Source: CALUOB01 sp944322305
GTDB taxonomy: Bacteria > Actinomycetota > Coriobacteriia > Coriobacteriales > Coriobacteriaceae
Direction: 5' to 3'
Length of the DNA stretch: 64,000 bases
Assembly: GCA_963931605.1 (NCBI GenBank)
Contig: OZ007031.1
Location: 372,001 to 436,000 of the forward strand
Position numbers and translations under genes: made by a program
Shown here: positions 43,553 through 52,624 of the stretch, one piece after another
Numbering within the stretch: the stretch's first letter is position 1
Layout: the number at the start of each line of letters is the position of its first letter
The notes under the pieces: generated by a model
Told to the model about the DNA's origin: nothing
Seen by the model: the letters and a program-made list of their open reading frames with translations, nothing else
Databases searched by the model: none

Positions 43553-44062
43553 ATGCCCGACGTTATCCAACACGTGCTCGTGCCCGGCACCTTCGACCCC
43601 ATCACCTACGGGCACATCGACGTGGTCAAGCGCGCTCGCCGCCTCGCCCCGCGCGTGACCGTCGCCGTGGCCGAGTCGCTCGGCAAAAACGGCGTGGGCA
43701 CCACCTTCTCGCTCGAGGAGCGCGTGGAGCTCGCGCGCGAGGCCGTGGGCAGCCTGCCCGGCGTGGAGGTGCGCCCCTTCACCGGGTTGCTCGTTGACTT
43801 CGCTCGTGAGGTGGGCGCCGACGCGGTGGTGAAGGGCCTGCGCGCCATGACCGACTTCGAGTACGAGCTGCAGCAGGCCGACCTCAACTACCGCCTGGAC
43901 GCCGATCTCGAGAGCATCTTCGTGATGAGCGCCCCGCAGTACGGTTACATCTCCTCGTCAGTGGTGCGCCAGATCGCCTCCTTCGGCGGCGACGTGTCGC
44001 AGCTGGTGACGCCGGGCGTGGCCGAGGCGCTGCGCCGGCGCTTCTCGTCCGCTGAGCGCTAG
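43553..44062 (+). CDS. coaD: Phosphopantetheine adenylyltransferase
   Basis: Penultimate step of coenzyme A synthesis, forming dephospho-CoA from 4'-phosphopantetheine and ATP. The 169-aa protein has PGTFDPITYGHIDVVKRA with the (T/H)xGH nucleotidyltransferase motif, VKGLRAMTDFEYELQQADLN, and the C-terminal YGYISSSVVRQIASFGG with the ISSS(V/T)R signature. ATG at 43553 follows GAGGCCC. The order rsmD-coaD is common. Confidence 0.95.
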   Translation: MPDVIQHVLVPGTFDPITYGHIDVVKRARRLAPRVTVAVAESLGKNGVGTTFSLEERVELAREAVGSLPGVEVRPFTGLLVDFAREVGADAVVKGLRAMTDFEYELQQADLNYRLDADLESIFVMSAPQYGYISSSVVRQIASFGGDVSQLVTPGVAEALRRRFSSAER

Positions 44063-44191
44063 GGGTTTGCCGCTGGGGGGCTCGCGCGCTTAGCGTCAAC
44101 AGAAGCGTCACAAGCGTCGCGAAACGTCTGAGCAGGTACGTGCTTGTGGTAGTATGCTGTTTTGAGATCAAACCGCGTGAAAGGAGCCCGC

Positions 44192-44695
44192 ATGCCAGGG
44201 GAGAGAAATCCCGGCGAGCGCATCGAGAGCTTGGTGGACGAGCTCGAAGCCATCATCGCCGAGGCCAAGCCGCCGTTTGGCTCGAACGGGCAGCGCAAGG
44301 TCATCGAGACGGACGTTTTCTACAACATCCTCGACGAGATCAAGATGAGCTACCCTGAGGAATGGGCCAAGTCCCGCCGCATCCTGAAGGAGCGCGACGA
44401 GCTGCTTTCCTCCGCGCAGGCTCAGGCAGACTCCATCATCGCCGACGCCCAGCAGCAGGCCATGATCATCGCCGGCGACCAGGAGATCGTGCGCTTGGCG
44501 CAGAGCAAGGCCGACGAGATCCGCGACCAGGCCCAGCAGTACGAGCGCGACACACGCTATGCCGCCGAGGACTACGCTGACCAGGTCTTCACCCATCTCG
44601 AGGAGAACCTCAAGAGCCTCACCGCCACGGTGAGCCGCTGTCGGCAGATGCTCAACCAGAGCGCCAACAACGAGTCCAACAGCCTTTCTTGGTAG
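44192..44695 (+). CDS. Coiled-coil protein of unknown function between coaD and yceD
   Basis: A 167-aa soluble protein: a short N-terminal helix (RIESLVDELEAIIAEAK), then VIETDVFYNILDEIKMSYPE, and a long Ala/Gln-rich coiled coil (AQAQADSIIADAQQQAMIIA). The pattern resembles DivIVA-like or ATP-synthase-b-like proteins described at this locus in actinobacteria, but I cannot assign a function. AAAGGAG precedes ATG 44192. It is followed 6 nt later by yceD, suggesting co-expression with ribosome-assembly and lipid genes. Confidence 0.75.
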   Translation: MPGERNPGERIESLVDELEAIIAEAKPPFGSNGQRKVIETDVFYNILDEIKMSYPEEWAKSRRILKERDELLSSAQAQADSIIADAQQQAMIIAGDQEIVRLAQSKADEIRDQAQQYERDTRYAAEDYADQVFTHLEENLKSLTATVSRCRQMLNQSANNESNSLSW

Positions 44696-44701
44696 TGCGC
44701 C

Positions 44702-45253
44702 ATGACGTTTGATCCCATTATCGTTAGCTACGCGGAGAAGCTCACCGGCCCGGGCGAGGCGTTCTCGGTCACGGGCACCGTGGACGTTGACGCCTACGAG
44801 GTGGGCGGCCAGCGCTACACGCTCGACAACGGCTTTTCCTACGACATCGTGCTCACCCACACCGGCGACGGCGTGCTTGCCAGCGGCATGGTGCGCGCGC
44901 ACGCCCGCGGCGTGTGCGACCGCTGCCTCGACCCGGCTGAGTTCGACGTGGCCGGCGCGGTGGAGGAGTACTACCTGTTCGAGGAGCCCGAGACGGACGA
45001 GGAACGCGAGGAGGGCTTCGCGCTGGTGGGGCCTGAGGAGACCGTCGACCTGTCCGACGCGCTCGCCGACGCCGTGGTGATGGATACGCCCTTCGTGCTG
45101 CTGTGCAAGCCCGACTGCAAGGGCCTGTGCCCGGTCTGCGGCTGCAACCTCAACCACGAGCAGTGCGACTGCGCCGACAAGGCCGAGGAAGAGCGCGCGA
45201 TGAGCGACGAGAACCCCTTCGCGGCGCTCAAGAACCTCAAGCTCGACGAGTAG
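44702..45253 (+). CDS. yceD: YceD/DUF177 family protein
   Basis: A 183-aa protein with the DUF177 pattern: central ARGVCDRCLDPAEFDV and the C-terminal zinc-like block CKPDCKGLCPVCGCNLNHEQC. YceD is needed for normal 23S rRNA accumulation in E. coli and is almost always encoded directly before rpmF, as here. The Cys pattern suggests metal binding. Confidence 0.92.
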   Translation: MTFDPIIVSYAEKLTGPGEAFSVTGTVDVDAYEVGGQRYTLDNGFSYDIVLTHTGDGVLASGMVRAHARGVCDRCLDPAEFDVAGAVEEYYLFEEPETDEEREEGFALVGPEETVDLSDALADAVVMDTPFVLLCKPDCKGLCPVCGCNLNHEQCDCADKAEEERAMSDENPFAALKNLKLDE

Positions 45254-45397
45254 TTTGCGCACGTTCAGGCGCTACTTGAAGGTTTTATGCATTTGCCTGC
45301 ACAAAGCCGGTGCTTTGTGCTAACATCACTGCTTGCGCGTGTTCGCGCATGGATACATGGAGCAACACGCTCACGGTATAGGTTAAGGAAGGTCACT

Positions 45398-45577
45398 ATG
45401 GCAGTACCTAAGTACAAAAAGGGTCGCGCGGCCACGCATCACCGTCGTTCCGCCAACATGAAGATGAACGCTCCCGCCCGTTCCGTTTGCCCGCAGTGCG
45501 GCGCGGTCAAGCTTCCTCACCGCGTGTGCCCGAACTGCGGCTACTACAAGGATCGCGAGGTCATCGTCACCGAGTAA
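45398..45577 (+). CDS. rpmF: 50S ribosomal protein L32
   Basis: A 59-aa ribosomal protein, MAVPKYKKGRAATHHRRSAN onward, with the zinc-type pairs CPQCGAVK and CPNCGYYKDREV. ATG at 45398 follows TAAGGAAGG. It is located between yceD and plsX, the usual order, and followed by a terminator-like hairpin. Confidence 0.97.
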   Translation: MAVPKYKKGRAATHHRRSANMKMNAPARSVCPQCGAVKLPHRVCPNCGYYKDREVIVTE

Positions 45578-45612
45578 CGCGGTGCCGAATGTTTGCGCAT
45601 AGCACGTTGTGA

Positions 45613-45646
45613 AGGCCGGCTCATCCCGTATGAGTCGGCCTTTTTC
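45613..45646 (+). terminator. Intrinsic terminator/attenuator between rpmF and plsX
   Basis: 12-nt arms at 45613-45624 and 45630-45641 (one G-T pair) are followed by TTTTT. It lies 17 nt before the plsX start, so it may reduce rather than stop transcription into plsX. Confidence 0.85.
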
Positions 45647-45662
45647 GAACGGAGGGCTGAAC

Positions 45663-46685
45663 ATGGAGAAGGTAACGGTTTGCGTCGACGTGATGGGTGG
45701 CGACGAGGAGCCCCAGGTCGTGCTCGACGGCATCACGGCGGCGCTCGAGGCCGACCCCGACCTGACGGTGCTCGTGTGCGGTCCGGCCGCGCTTATCGAC
45801 CCGTTCTGCGAGAAGCACGGCGAGCGCGCCTGCCCGCTGCCGGCCGAGGACGTCATCACCATGGAGGACGACCCCATCTCCTCCATCATGAAGAAGCGCA
45901 AGTCCACCATCGTGGTGGGGTGCCGCGCGGTGAAGAAGGGCAAGGCCCAGGGGTTCTTCTCGGCCGGCTCTACCGGCGCGTGCACGGCTGCCGCGGCCGC
46001 CTACGTGCAGCCCTTTAAGTACCGCGACGGCAGCGAGGTCAAGCCCGTGCGCCCGTGCCTCACCTCGGCGGTGCCCAACGCGACCGGCGGCGTTACGGTT
46101 CTTGCCGACATGGGCGCCAACCCCGACGTGGAGCCCATGGACATGGTGCACTTCGCCGTGATGGCGCGCGCCTACGCGCAGATCGCCTGCGGCATCGCCG
46201 AGCCCCGCGTGGGCCTGCTCTCCAACGGCACGGAGGACGAGAAGGGCTCCAAGTTCACCAAGGCCTGCTTCCCGCTGTTCGCCGAGAAGGTTCCCGGCTT
46301 CGTGGGCAACAAGGAGGGCGGCGACATCCTGAACGGCTCTACCGACGTGATGGTGGCCGACGGCTTCTCCGGCAACGTGGCCCTGAAGTCCATCGAGGCG
46401 GCTTCCAAGCTCATCTTGAAGGAGCTCAAGGCGGCCATCTTCTCTTCCACGCGCGCCAAGCTGGGCGGCCTGCTCATCAAGCCGGCGCTCGGCAGCGTGA
46501 AGGAGCGCCTGTCGGGCGACTCCGTGGGCGGCGCGATGCTTCTGGGCCTCAAGGGCGTGGTGCTCATCGGCCACGGCGCCACCTCCGCGGAGGCCGTGAA
46601 GAACGGCACGCTGGCCACCGCCCGCGCCATCCGCGGCAAGCTCGTAGAGACCATCGCTGACTCCATCGAGGGCCTCGTGGCGTAA
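45663..46685 (+). CDS. plsX: Phosphate acyltransferase PlsX
   Basis: Makes acyl-phosphate from acyl-ACP for phospholipid synthesis. The 340-aa protein starts MEKVTVCVDVMGGDEEPQVV and has GFFSAGSTGACTAAA, MGANPDVEPMDM, GLLSNGTEDEKGS and VADGFSGNVALKS, all family-diagnostic. ATG at 45663 follows GGAGGG. acpP, often next in this cluster, is absent; instead a 380-nt gap with two Family B palindromes leads to rnc. Confidence 0.95.
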   Translation: MEKVTVCVDVMGGDEEPQVVLDGITAALEADPDLTVLVCGPAALIDPFCEKHGERACPLPAEDVITMEDDPISSIMKKRKSTIVVGCRAVKKGKAQGFFSAGSTGACTAAAAAYVQPFKYRDGSEVKPVRPCLTSAVPNATGGVTVLADMGANPDVEPMDMVHFAVMARAYAQIACGIAEPRVGLLSNGTEDEKGSKFTKACFPLFAEKVPGFVGNKEGGDILNGSTDVMVADGFSGNVALKSIEAASKLILKELKAAIFSSTRAKLGGLLIKPALGSVKERLSGDSVGGAMLLGLKGVVLIGHGATSAEAVKNGTLATARAIRGKLVETIADSIEGLVA

Positions 46686-46725
46686 GGACCTCTCCTTCTG
46701 GTTGATACGCACGCAGCAGGGTGGC

Positions 46726-46793
46726 GGGCGGCGGGCGATAAGAACCCGGGTTTTGCCCGATATCAAAATCCGGAACCTTATTGCCCGCCGCCC
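46726..46793 (-). repeat. Family B palindrome, copy 1
   Basis: A 68-bp near-perfect inverted repeat. Outer arms GGGCGGCGGGC / GCCCGCCGCCC (46726-46736, 46783-46793). Read on the minus strand it has the family loop GATATCGGGC and GGTTC on both arms in the same orientation, leaving an internal loop. Forms an opposed pair with copy 2. Confidence 0.9.
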
Positions 46794-46839
46794 CTTGGAG
46801 TAGCTGCACCTCGCCTGCCGCGTGGTTACGAGGATCTGG

Positions 46840-46905
46840 GGCCGGGGAGGACAAGGTTCTCGGATCTGATATCGGGCAGATCCGAGGTTCTTGTCCTCCC
46901 CGGCC
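46840..46905 (+). repeat. Family B palindrome, copy 2
   Basis: A 66-bp inverted repeat with outer arms at 46840-46854 and 46891-46905 (GGCCGGGGAGGACAA and its complement), inner GGATCT/AGATCC stem and loop GATATCGGGC. GGTTC occurs on both arms. A half-unit GGGTTCTTATCGCCCGCCG follows at 46911-46929, matching one arm of copy 1 in opposite orientation. Confidence 0.9.
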
Positions 46906-47065
46906 TGCGCGGGTTCTTATCGCCCGCCGACCGTGCGTTTGAACCGCAGCCCAGCGTCATCGCGCGTCTTCGCATTGGGGTACAATCAAAGGCATTGGAA
47001 ACACGCTGCTACGTTTTCGTTCATTCGGCTCGGGCGGACTGCCCGGGCAGACGGGTAAGGAAGCC

Positions 47066-47797
47066 ATGGCCACATCGATCGCCGCTAAAATTCGCAGGGT
47101 TCAGGAAATCTGCGGCTACACCTTCACCAACCACGAGCTCGTGGAGTCGGCCGTGACGCACCCTTCCGCGGCGGAGGGGCTGCCGGTGTCGGCCTCCTAC
47201 GAGCGGCTCGAGTTCTTGGGCGACTCGGTCCTGGGCGCCATCGTGGCCGAGACGCTCTTCCGCTCGTACCCGCAGTTCGACGAGGGCAAGCTCACGCGCC
47301 TCAAGATCTCGCTCGTGTCGGGTGAGACGCTCTCCGAGGTGGGTGCCGAGATCGGCCTGGCCGACTGCATCGTCTTCGGCGCCTCCGAGGCCGGCACCGG
47401 CGCGCGCGGTCTGCATTCGGCCCTGGAGAACGTCTACGAGTCGCTGGTGGGGGCGCTTTACCTCGACGGCGGGCGCGACGTGGCGGAGGCGTTCATCCGC
47501 CGCACCCTGAAGCCGCACCTGGCCACCGAGCGCGCCGAGCGCCCGGACAACCCCAAGAGCTTTTTGCAGGAGTGCGTCCAGCGCGACGGCACCGAGCCGC
47601 CGGTGTACAAGCTGGTGAACACCTCGGGCCCCGCGCACGACCCCACCTTCACCTCAGTGGTGCTGGTTGACGGGATCCGGGTGGGCCGCGGCACGGGCTC
47701 CTCTAAAAAGGAGTCCGAGGGTGAGGCCGCCCGCAACGCGCTCGAGCACCTGGGCTTCACCAAAGACGGCGTGATCCTCAAAGACGGCGACCGTTAG
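47066..47797 (+). CDS. rnc: Ribonuclease III
   Basis: Double-stranded-RNA endonuclease for rRNA and mRNA processing (243 aa). The signature YERLEFLGDSVLGAIVAETL contains the catalytic acidic residues, NVYESLVGALYLDGG holds the second acidic site, and a C-terminal dsRNA-binding domain ends with GSSKKESEGEAARNALEHL. ATG at 47066 follows AAGGAAG. It is directly followed by smc, an order common in Gram-positive bacteria. Any transcribed palindrome in this genome would be a potential substrate. Confidence 0.96.
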   Translation: MATSIAAKIRRVQEICGYTFTNHELVESAVTHPSAAEGLPVSASYERLEFLGDSVLGAIVAETLFRSYPQFDEGKLTRLKISLVSGETLSEVGAEIGLADCIVFGASEAGTGARGLHSALENVYESLVGALYLDGGRDVAEAFIRRTLKPHLATERAERPDNPKSFLQECVQRDGTEPPVYKLVNTSGPAHDPTFTSVVLVDGIRVGRGTGSSKKESEGEAARNALEHLGFTKDGVILKDGDR

Positions 47798-47806
47798 CGA
47801 GGGCGC

Positions 47807-50800
47807 ATGTATCTCAAGTCGCTCACCTTAAAGGGCTTCAAGTCGTTCGCCGACCGCGCGCACATGGTTTTCGAGCCGGGCCTCACCGTGGTGGTGGGCC
47901 CCAACGGCTCGGGCAAGTCCAACATCTCCGACTCGATACTGTGGGTCTTGGGCGAGCAGAGCGCCAAGCAGCTGCGCGGCCAGGCCATGGAGGACGTGAT
48001 CTTCTCGGGGTCCTCCGCCCGCCAGCCGGTGGGCGTGGCCGAGGTCACCCTCACCCTCGACAACACCGACCACACGCTGCCCGTTGACTTCAACGAGGTG
48101 GCCATCACGCGGCGCATGTACCGCTCCGGCGAGAGCGAGTATCTCATCAATCAGAGCCCGTGCCGCCTCATGGACATCCAGGACATCCTGCACGACTCGG
48201 GCCTGGGCAAGGACACCCACTCCATCATCAGCCAAGGCAAGCTCGACGCTGTGCTGCAGGCCCGCCCTGAGGAGCGCCGCGCGCTTATCGAAGAGGCGGC
48301 CGGCATCTCCAAGCACAAGCGCCGCAAGGAGCGCTCGCTGCGCAAGATCAAGAGCATGGACGAGCATCTCACGCGCGCCCGCGACGTCAACCGCGAGATC
48401 CATCGTCAGCTCAAGCCGCTTGAGCGCCAGGTTGACCGCGCGCGCAAGCACAAGGAGCTCACCGCCCGCGCCCAGGAGCTCACCACCATCTTGGCGGTGG
48501 ACGAGCTCAGGCGCCTGCAGCGGCAGTGGGAGGGCGTTGAGACGGCCGCCAAGGAGGCTGCCGCCGCGCTCGAGCTCGCCCGCTACCGCGCCGACGAGAA
48601 GGACCGCGAGCTCGAGAAGCTCCAGGTGATGCTCGAGGAGAAGGGTCTGTTCGTGGGCGACCTGGGCGAGCAGCGCCGCCGCATGCAGGACGTGGTGGGC
48701 CGCATCGGCTCGGACATGCGCCTGCTGGAGGAGAAGGGCCGCAACATGGTGGCACGTCTCTCCGAGATGCGCGGCAGCCTCTCGGGCTCCGAGCACCAGC
48801 GCAAGCGCATCAGCGCCGAGCTCGAGCAGGTGCGCCGCGAGATCGAGGACGTCACCGCTGTGCGCGACGTGGCCGCCGCCGAGCTTGCCGACGCCGAGCC
48901 CGCCGCGCGCGCCCTGCGCGAGCAGCGCGTGACGCTCGACAACGTGATCGCCGCGCTCACGCGCGACGTGCGCGCCAACCAGCGCACCGCCGACGAGGCC
49001 TCGCTCGAGCTGGTGAAGGTGAAGGAGACCCTCTCGAACGCCGAGGTGGAGGACTCGCTGTACGCGAGCCGCTTGGAGCAGATCGGCGAGACTTTGGAGA
49101 ACGCCCAAGCCTCGCTTGAGAGTCGCCGCGAGCGCGCTGAGGAGCTCGACGCGGAGGTCCGCGCGGCCGAGGAGCGCCGCGCGGAGGCCAAGGAGGGCAT
49201 CGGCGTGGCCACGCAGGCCCTCGCGCAGGCCCGCGAGGAGGAGAAGGCTGCGCGCCGGCAGCTCTCCGAGGTGGAGGTTGAGCGCGCGAGCCTGGAGAAG
49301 CTCGACCGCGCCGCCAGCGACGCCTCCCCTCTGGTGGCGCGCGTGGCCAAGGAAAAGGTCGAGGCCATCGCCGCGCGCGTGGGCGGCCTCATCGAGGCCC
49401 CGCGCGAGCTCGAGGGCCTGGTCGAGCAGCTGCTTGGCGAGGACGTCGAGGCCTTTGTGGTGGACGGCGCCGAGAGCCTGGCCGACGTGGCCGCCTGCGC
49501 GCTTGAGAACGCCGGGGCCGCCGGGCAGGCGCTCGTGGTCTCGCGCGAGGTGGTCGCGCCGGCGCCTGCGGACGCGGCCGGCTACCGGCTGGTCGAGCGC
49601 CTTTCGGTGCGCGAGGGTTACGGCGCGGTGGTGGGCGCGCTTCTGGGCTCCTTCTACGTGGTGGACACGCTCGAGGAGGCGCTGGCCGCCCCGGCGGTGC
49701 CCGGCGTGGTGTACGTGACGCCCGAGGGCGCGCGCGTGAGCCGCGGGGGAGCGGTGCGCGTGGGTCAGGCGACCGACCGCGCCGCGGGCGTGCTCGAGCG
49801 CAAGCGCCGTATCCGCGAGCTTGCCGACGTGCAGCCCGAGCTCGAGGTGCGCGCCGAGCGCGCCACAGAGCATGTGGAGGAGGCCCAGGAGGCCCTGGCA
49901 GCCGCGCGCGACAACGAGGCCGCCGTCACCGGCGATATCGCCCGCACCCAGGGCGAGCAAGCCTCCGTGCGCGCCGAGATCGGTCGGCTGGAGCAGCAGG
50001 TGACCCAGCTCATGTCCGAGCGCGCGCAGGTGGCGCGCCGTCGCGAGGAGGCGGGGCGTGCCGTGCGCGAGGCTGCCCCGCGCGTGGACGAGCTCACCGA
50101 GCGCCGCGACGAGGCCCTGGAGCGCGTGGCCGACCTGCAGGGCGAGCTCGAGGAGCGCAACGACGAGCTCGACCGCATCCGCCGCGACGAGACCGAGGCG
50201 TCCTCGTCGCTCTCCGAGGTGAAGGTGCGCCACGCCCAGGCCGCCGAGCGGCTGCGCAGCCTCGAGCGCCGCGAGCCCGAGCTGGCCAACCGCCTCTCCG
50301 GCATCGACCGCCGGATCAAGGCCACCACGGCCTCTGCGCGCTCGCTGGAGATCCTGCGCCTGCGCGTCGACCCGCTCTACGAGCGCTACCAGGCGCTTTC
50401 CGAGCGCGCCGAGGACTGGGCCGCCCGTTTGCGCGACCAGTCGCGCATCGCTGAGACCGACTCGGACTCGCTGAAGAAGACCATCGAGCGCGCCCGCGGC
50501 GAGGCCAAGGACGCCCATGACGAGCTCGAGCGCGCCCAGGGCGCCGAGAGCCGCGTGAACGTGGAGCGCGGCAAGCTCGAGGTGCAGGTGGAAAACGCCA
50601 TCAAGGCCATCACGCAGGACGGTACGGTGGTTCTCGAGGAGGCGCTGAAGCTGCCGGCGCCCGAGGATCCGGAGGCCTGCCAGCGCGAGCTTGCCCAGCT
50701 GGTGAAGAAGATCAACAACCTGGGCCCCGTGAACCAGGTGGCCATGGAGGAGTACGAGCGGCTGAAGGGGCGCGCGGACTACATCGAGGAGCAGCTGGCC

Positions 50801-51340
50801 GACCTCGAGAGCGCCCGGCACGCCCTCACCAAGATCACCGCGGCCATCGACCGCAAGATGAAGCGCCAGTTCCTCGTGACCTTTGAGAAGGTGGACGAGA
50901 ACTTCCGCGAGATCTTCTCGATGCTCTTCCCTGGCGGCAACGCCCACCTGGAGATGACCGACCCCGAGCACCCGGCGGACACCGGCATCGAGGTGGTGGC
51001 GCAGCCGCGCGGCAAGCGCATCGCCAAGATGACGCTCATGTCGGGCGGCGAGAAGAGCCTGACGGCGCTGGCGCTGCTGTTCGCGGTGTACCGCACGCGC
51101 ACGGTGCCCTTCTACGTGCTCGACGAGGTTGAGGCGGCGCTCGACGACGCCAATCTCTCCAAGCTGCTGGACGCCATCGACGTGCTGAGGCGCACCACGC
51201 AGCTTATCGTGATCTCGCACCAGCGCCGCACGATGGAGGACGCCGACGTGCTGTACGGCGTCTCCATGCAGGCCGACGGCGTGAGCCGCGTGATCAGCCA
51301 GAAACTGGACCGTACGACCGGCAAGGTGGTGAACGCGTAA
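47807..51340 (+). CDS. smc: Chromosome partition protein SMC
   Basis: Condensin ATPase (1,177 aa) that folds and segregates chromosomes. N-terminal Walker A GPNGSGKSN at 31-39, long coiled coils from ~170 to 500 and ~670 to 1000, a central hinge around 510-650 (FVVDGAESLADVA, GYGAVVGALLGSFYVV), and a C-terminal head with LMSGGEKSLTALALLF (signature near 1078) and VLDEVEAALDDANL. The normal SMC architecture is complete. ScpA and ScpB are not in this window. It ends 1 nt before ftsY. Confidence 0.97.
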   Translation: MYLKSLTLKGFKSFADRAHMVFEPGLTVVVGPNGSGKSNISDSILWVLGEQSAKQLRGQAMEDVIFSGSSARQPVGVAEVTLTLDNTDHTLPVDFNEVAITRRMYRSGESEYLINQSPCRLMDIQDILHDSGLGKDTHSIISQGKLDAVLQARPEERRALIEEAAGISKHKRRKERSLRKIKSMDEHLTRARDVNREIHRQLKPLERQVDRARKHKELTARAQELTTILAVDELRRLQRQWEGVETAAKEAAAALELARYRADEKDRELEKLQVMLEEKGLFVGDLGEQRRRMQDVVGRIGSDMRLLEEKGRNMVARLSEMRGSLSGSEHQRKRISAELEQVRREIEDVTAVRDVAAAELADAEPAARALREQRVTLDNVIAALTRDVRANQRTADEASLELVKVKETLSNAEVEDSLYASRLEQIGETLENAQASLESRRERAEELDAEVRAAEERRAEAKEGIGVATQALAQAREEEKAARRQLSEVEVERASLEKLDRAASDASPLVARVAKEKVEAIAARVGGLIEAPRELEGLVEQLLGEDVEAFVVDGAESLADVAACALENAGAAGQALVVSREVVAPAPADAAGYRLVERLSVREGYGAVVGALLGSFYVVDTLEEALAAPAVPGVVYVTPEGARVSRGGAVRVGQATDRAAGVLERKRRIRELADVQPELEVRAERATEHVEEAQEALAAARDNEAAVTGDIARTQGEQASVRAEIGRLEQQVTQLMSERAQVARRREEAGRAVREAAPRVDELTERRDEALERVADLQGELEERNDELDRIRRDETEASSSLSEVKVRHAQAAERLRSLERREPELANRLSGIDRRIKATTASARSLEILRLRVDPLYERYQALSERAEDWAARLRDQSRIAETDSDSLKKTIERARGEAKDAHDELERAQGAESRVNVERGKLEVQVENAIKAITQDGTVVLEEALKLPAPEDPEACQRELAQLVKKINNLGPVNQVAMEEYERLKGRADYIEEQLADLESARHALTKITAAIDRKMKRQFLVTFEKVDENFREIFSMLFPGGNAHLEMTDPEHPADTGIEVVAQPRGKRIAKMTLMSGGEKSLTALALLFAVYRTRTVPFYVLDEVEAALDDANLSKLLDAIDVLRRTTQLIVISHQRRTMEDADVLYGVSMQADGVSRVISQKLDRTTGKVVNA

Positions 51341-51341
51341 C

Positions 51342-52262
51342 ATGGGACTGTTCGATTCTCTTAAGCGCGGGTTGGAGCGCAGCCGCGAGGCGCTGAACGA
51401 GGTCTTCTACTTCGGCGGCGAGGTGACCGAGGAGTTCTGGGAGGACCTGGAGGACACGCTCGTGATGGGCGACATGGGCGCCGAGGTGGCCATCCAGGTA
51501 TCCAACGACCTGCGCGACGAGGCGGCGCGCAAGAACCTCAAGACCGCCCCGCAGCTGCGCGAGGCCCTGGCCAAGCGCTTGGCGCAGGACTTCAAGCAGC
51601 CCGAGCACGACCCCTTTGCCGACACGCCGTCGTGCGTGCTGTTCGTGGGAATCAACGGCGCGGGCAAGACCACCACGGTGGGCAAGATCGCCCATGCCAT
51701 GGCGCATGCGGGCAAGCGCGTGGTCATCGGCTCGGCTGACACGTTCCGTGCCGCCGCCATCGAGCAGCTCGACGTGTGGGGCGAGCGCGCGGGCGTGCCG
51801 GTGGTGAAGCGCGAGCGCGGCGCCGACCCGGCGAGCGTGTGCTACGACGTGCTCGACGCCGCCGACGCGCACGGCGCCGACCTGGTGCTCATCGACACGG
51901 CGGGGCGCCTGCACACTTCCGAGGAACTCATGCGCGAGCTTGCCAAGGTGGTTAACGTGACGCGCAAGCGCGCGGCCAAGTGCGCTGCCGGCCCCATGCC
52001 GGTGAGCGTGGTGCTGGTGATCGACGCCGGCACCGGCCAGAACGGCCTGGCGCAGGCCGAGGAGTTCAACCAGGCGCTGGGGCTCGACGGCGTGGTTCTC
52101 ACCAAGCTGGACGGCACCGCCAAGGGCGGCATCGCGCTGGCGGTTGCCCACAAGCTGGGGCTGCCGATCTTGCGCGTGGGCGTGGGCGAGCAGGTTGAGG
52201 ACCTGCAGCCCTTCGACGCGCTCGACTTCTGCCGGGCCCTGGTGGGCGCTGACGAGAAGTAG
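51342..52262 (+). CDS. ftsY: Signal recognition particle receptor FtsY
   Basis: Membrane-associated GTPase receptor for the SRP (306 aa). It has an N-domain helical bundle, then G1 GINGAGKTTTVGK, SADTFRAAAIEQL, DTAGRLHTSEELM and TKLDGTAKGGIA. The acidic A-domain of E. coli FtsY is absent, as in many Gram-positive forms. It follows smc with no real gap. ffh comes next after a 763-nt gap. Confidence 0.96.
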   Translation: MGLFDSLKRGLERSREALNEVFYFGGEVTEEFWEDLEDTLVMGDMGAEVAIQVSNDLRDEAARKNLKTAPQLREALAKRLAQDFKQPEHDPFADTPSCVLFVGINGAGKTTTVGKIAHAMAHAGKRVVIGSADTFRAAAIEQLDVWGERAGVPVVKRERGADPASVCYDVLDAADAHGADLVLIDTAGRLHTSEELMRELAKVVNVTRKRAAKCAAGPMPVSVVLVIDAGTGQNGLAQAEEFNQALGLDGVVLTKLDGTAKGGIALAVAHKLGLPILRVGVGEQVEDLQPFDALDFCRALVGADEK

Positions 52263-52373
52263 CGTCCTGCCGTTCCGCTCCGGCCGCGGGCGAGAAGAGC
52301 ATCCAAGTGACCGCTGTGGGCGGGTTTCTCGTTTGCGCGAGTCCTGCGGGCGAAAACGGAGCTCATACGAAGC

Positions 52374-52419
52374 GCGTGGGCGAGAATTGCGTTCGTACGA
52401 TCGTAATTCTCGCCTACGC
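52374..52419. repeat. Hairpin after ftsY
   Basis: 18-nt arms at 52374-52391 and 52402-52419 pair with two G-T type mismatches, around a 10-nt loop. A T-rich stretch (CCTTTTTAT) begins ~13 nt later, so it may contribute to termination of the smc-ftsY transcript. Confidence 0.7.
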
Positions 52420-52534
52420 GGCTTATAAGGGCCTTTTTATGCCTTTAGGCGTTGCGAAGGCCCGGCCGATAGGGCACGATGCGTCTTTTTGCGCGCCGAG
52501 GTGCCCTGCGCTTCGGCGCTTCTCATGCGTCAGG

Positions 52535-52624
52535 TTCGTATCAGCGCACCTTTCGCCCAACGCTGTCGTATCAGTGCGCCTTTCGCCCATCTGCTTCGTA
52601 TCAGCTTCAATTTCGCCCATGAGC
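52535..52624. repeat. Three-unit 30-bp tandem repeat
   Basis: Three consecutive 30-nt units at 52535-52564, 52565-52594 and 52595-52624 share TCGTATCAG at the start and TTTCGCCCA at fixed positions, with variable bases in between. On the minus strand they encode a decapeptide repeat of the type MGERRTDTTA. Confidence 0.85.

Larger units (their letters stand above)
46686..47065. other. plsX-rnc intergenic region
   Basis: 380 nt without a gene. It contains the two Family B palindromes, a half-unit at 46911-46929, a TACAAT at 46981-46986 as a possible -10 element, and AAGGAA before rnc. Confidence 0.5.

Noticed and set aside
47828..51343. 1,171-aa minus-strand ORF opposite smc
   Set aside because: Shadow ORF of smc with biased composition and no domain.
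52535..52624. CRISPR-like tandem repeat
   Set aside because: Units abut with no spacers of unrelated sequence; only three units.
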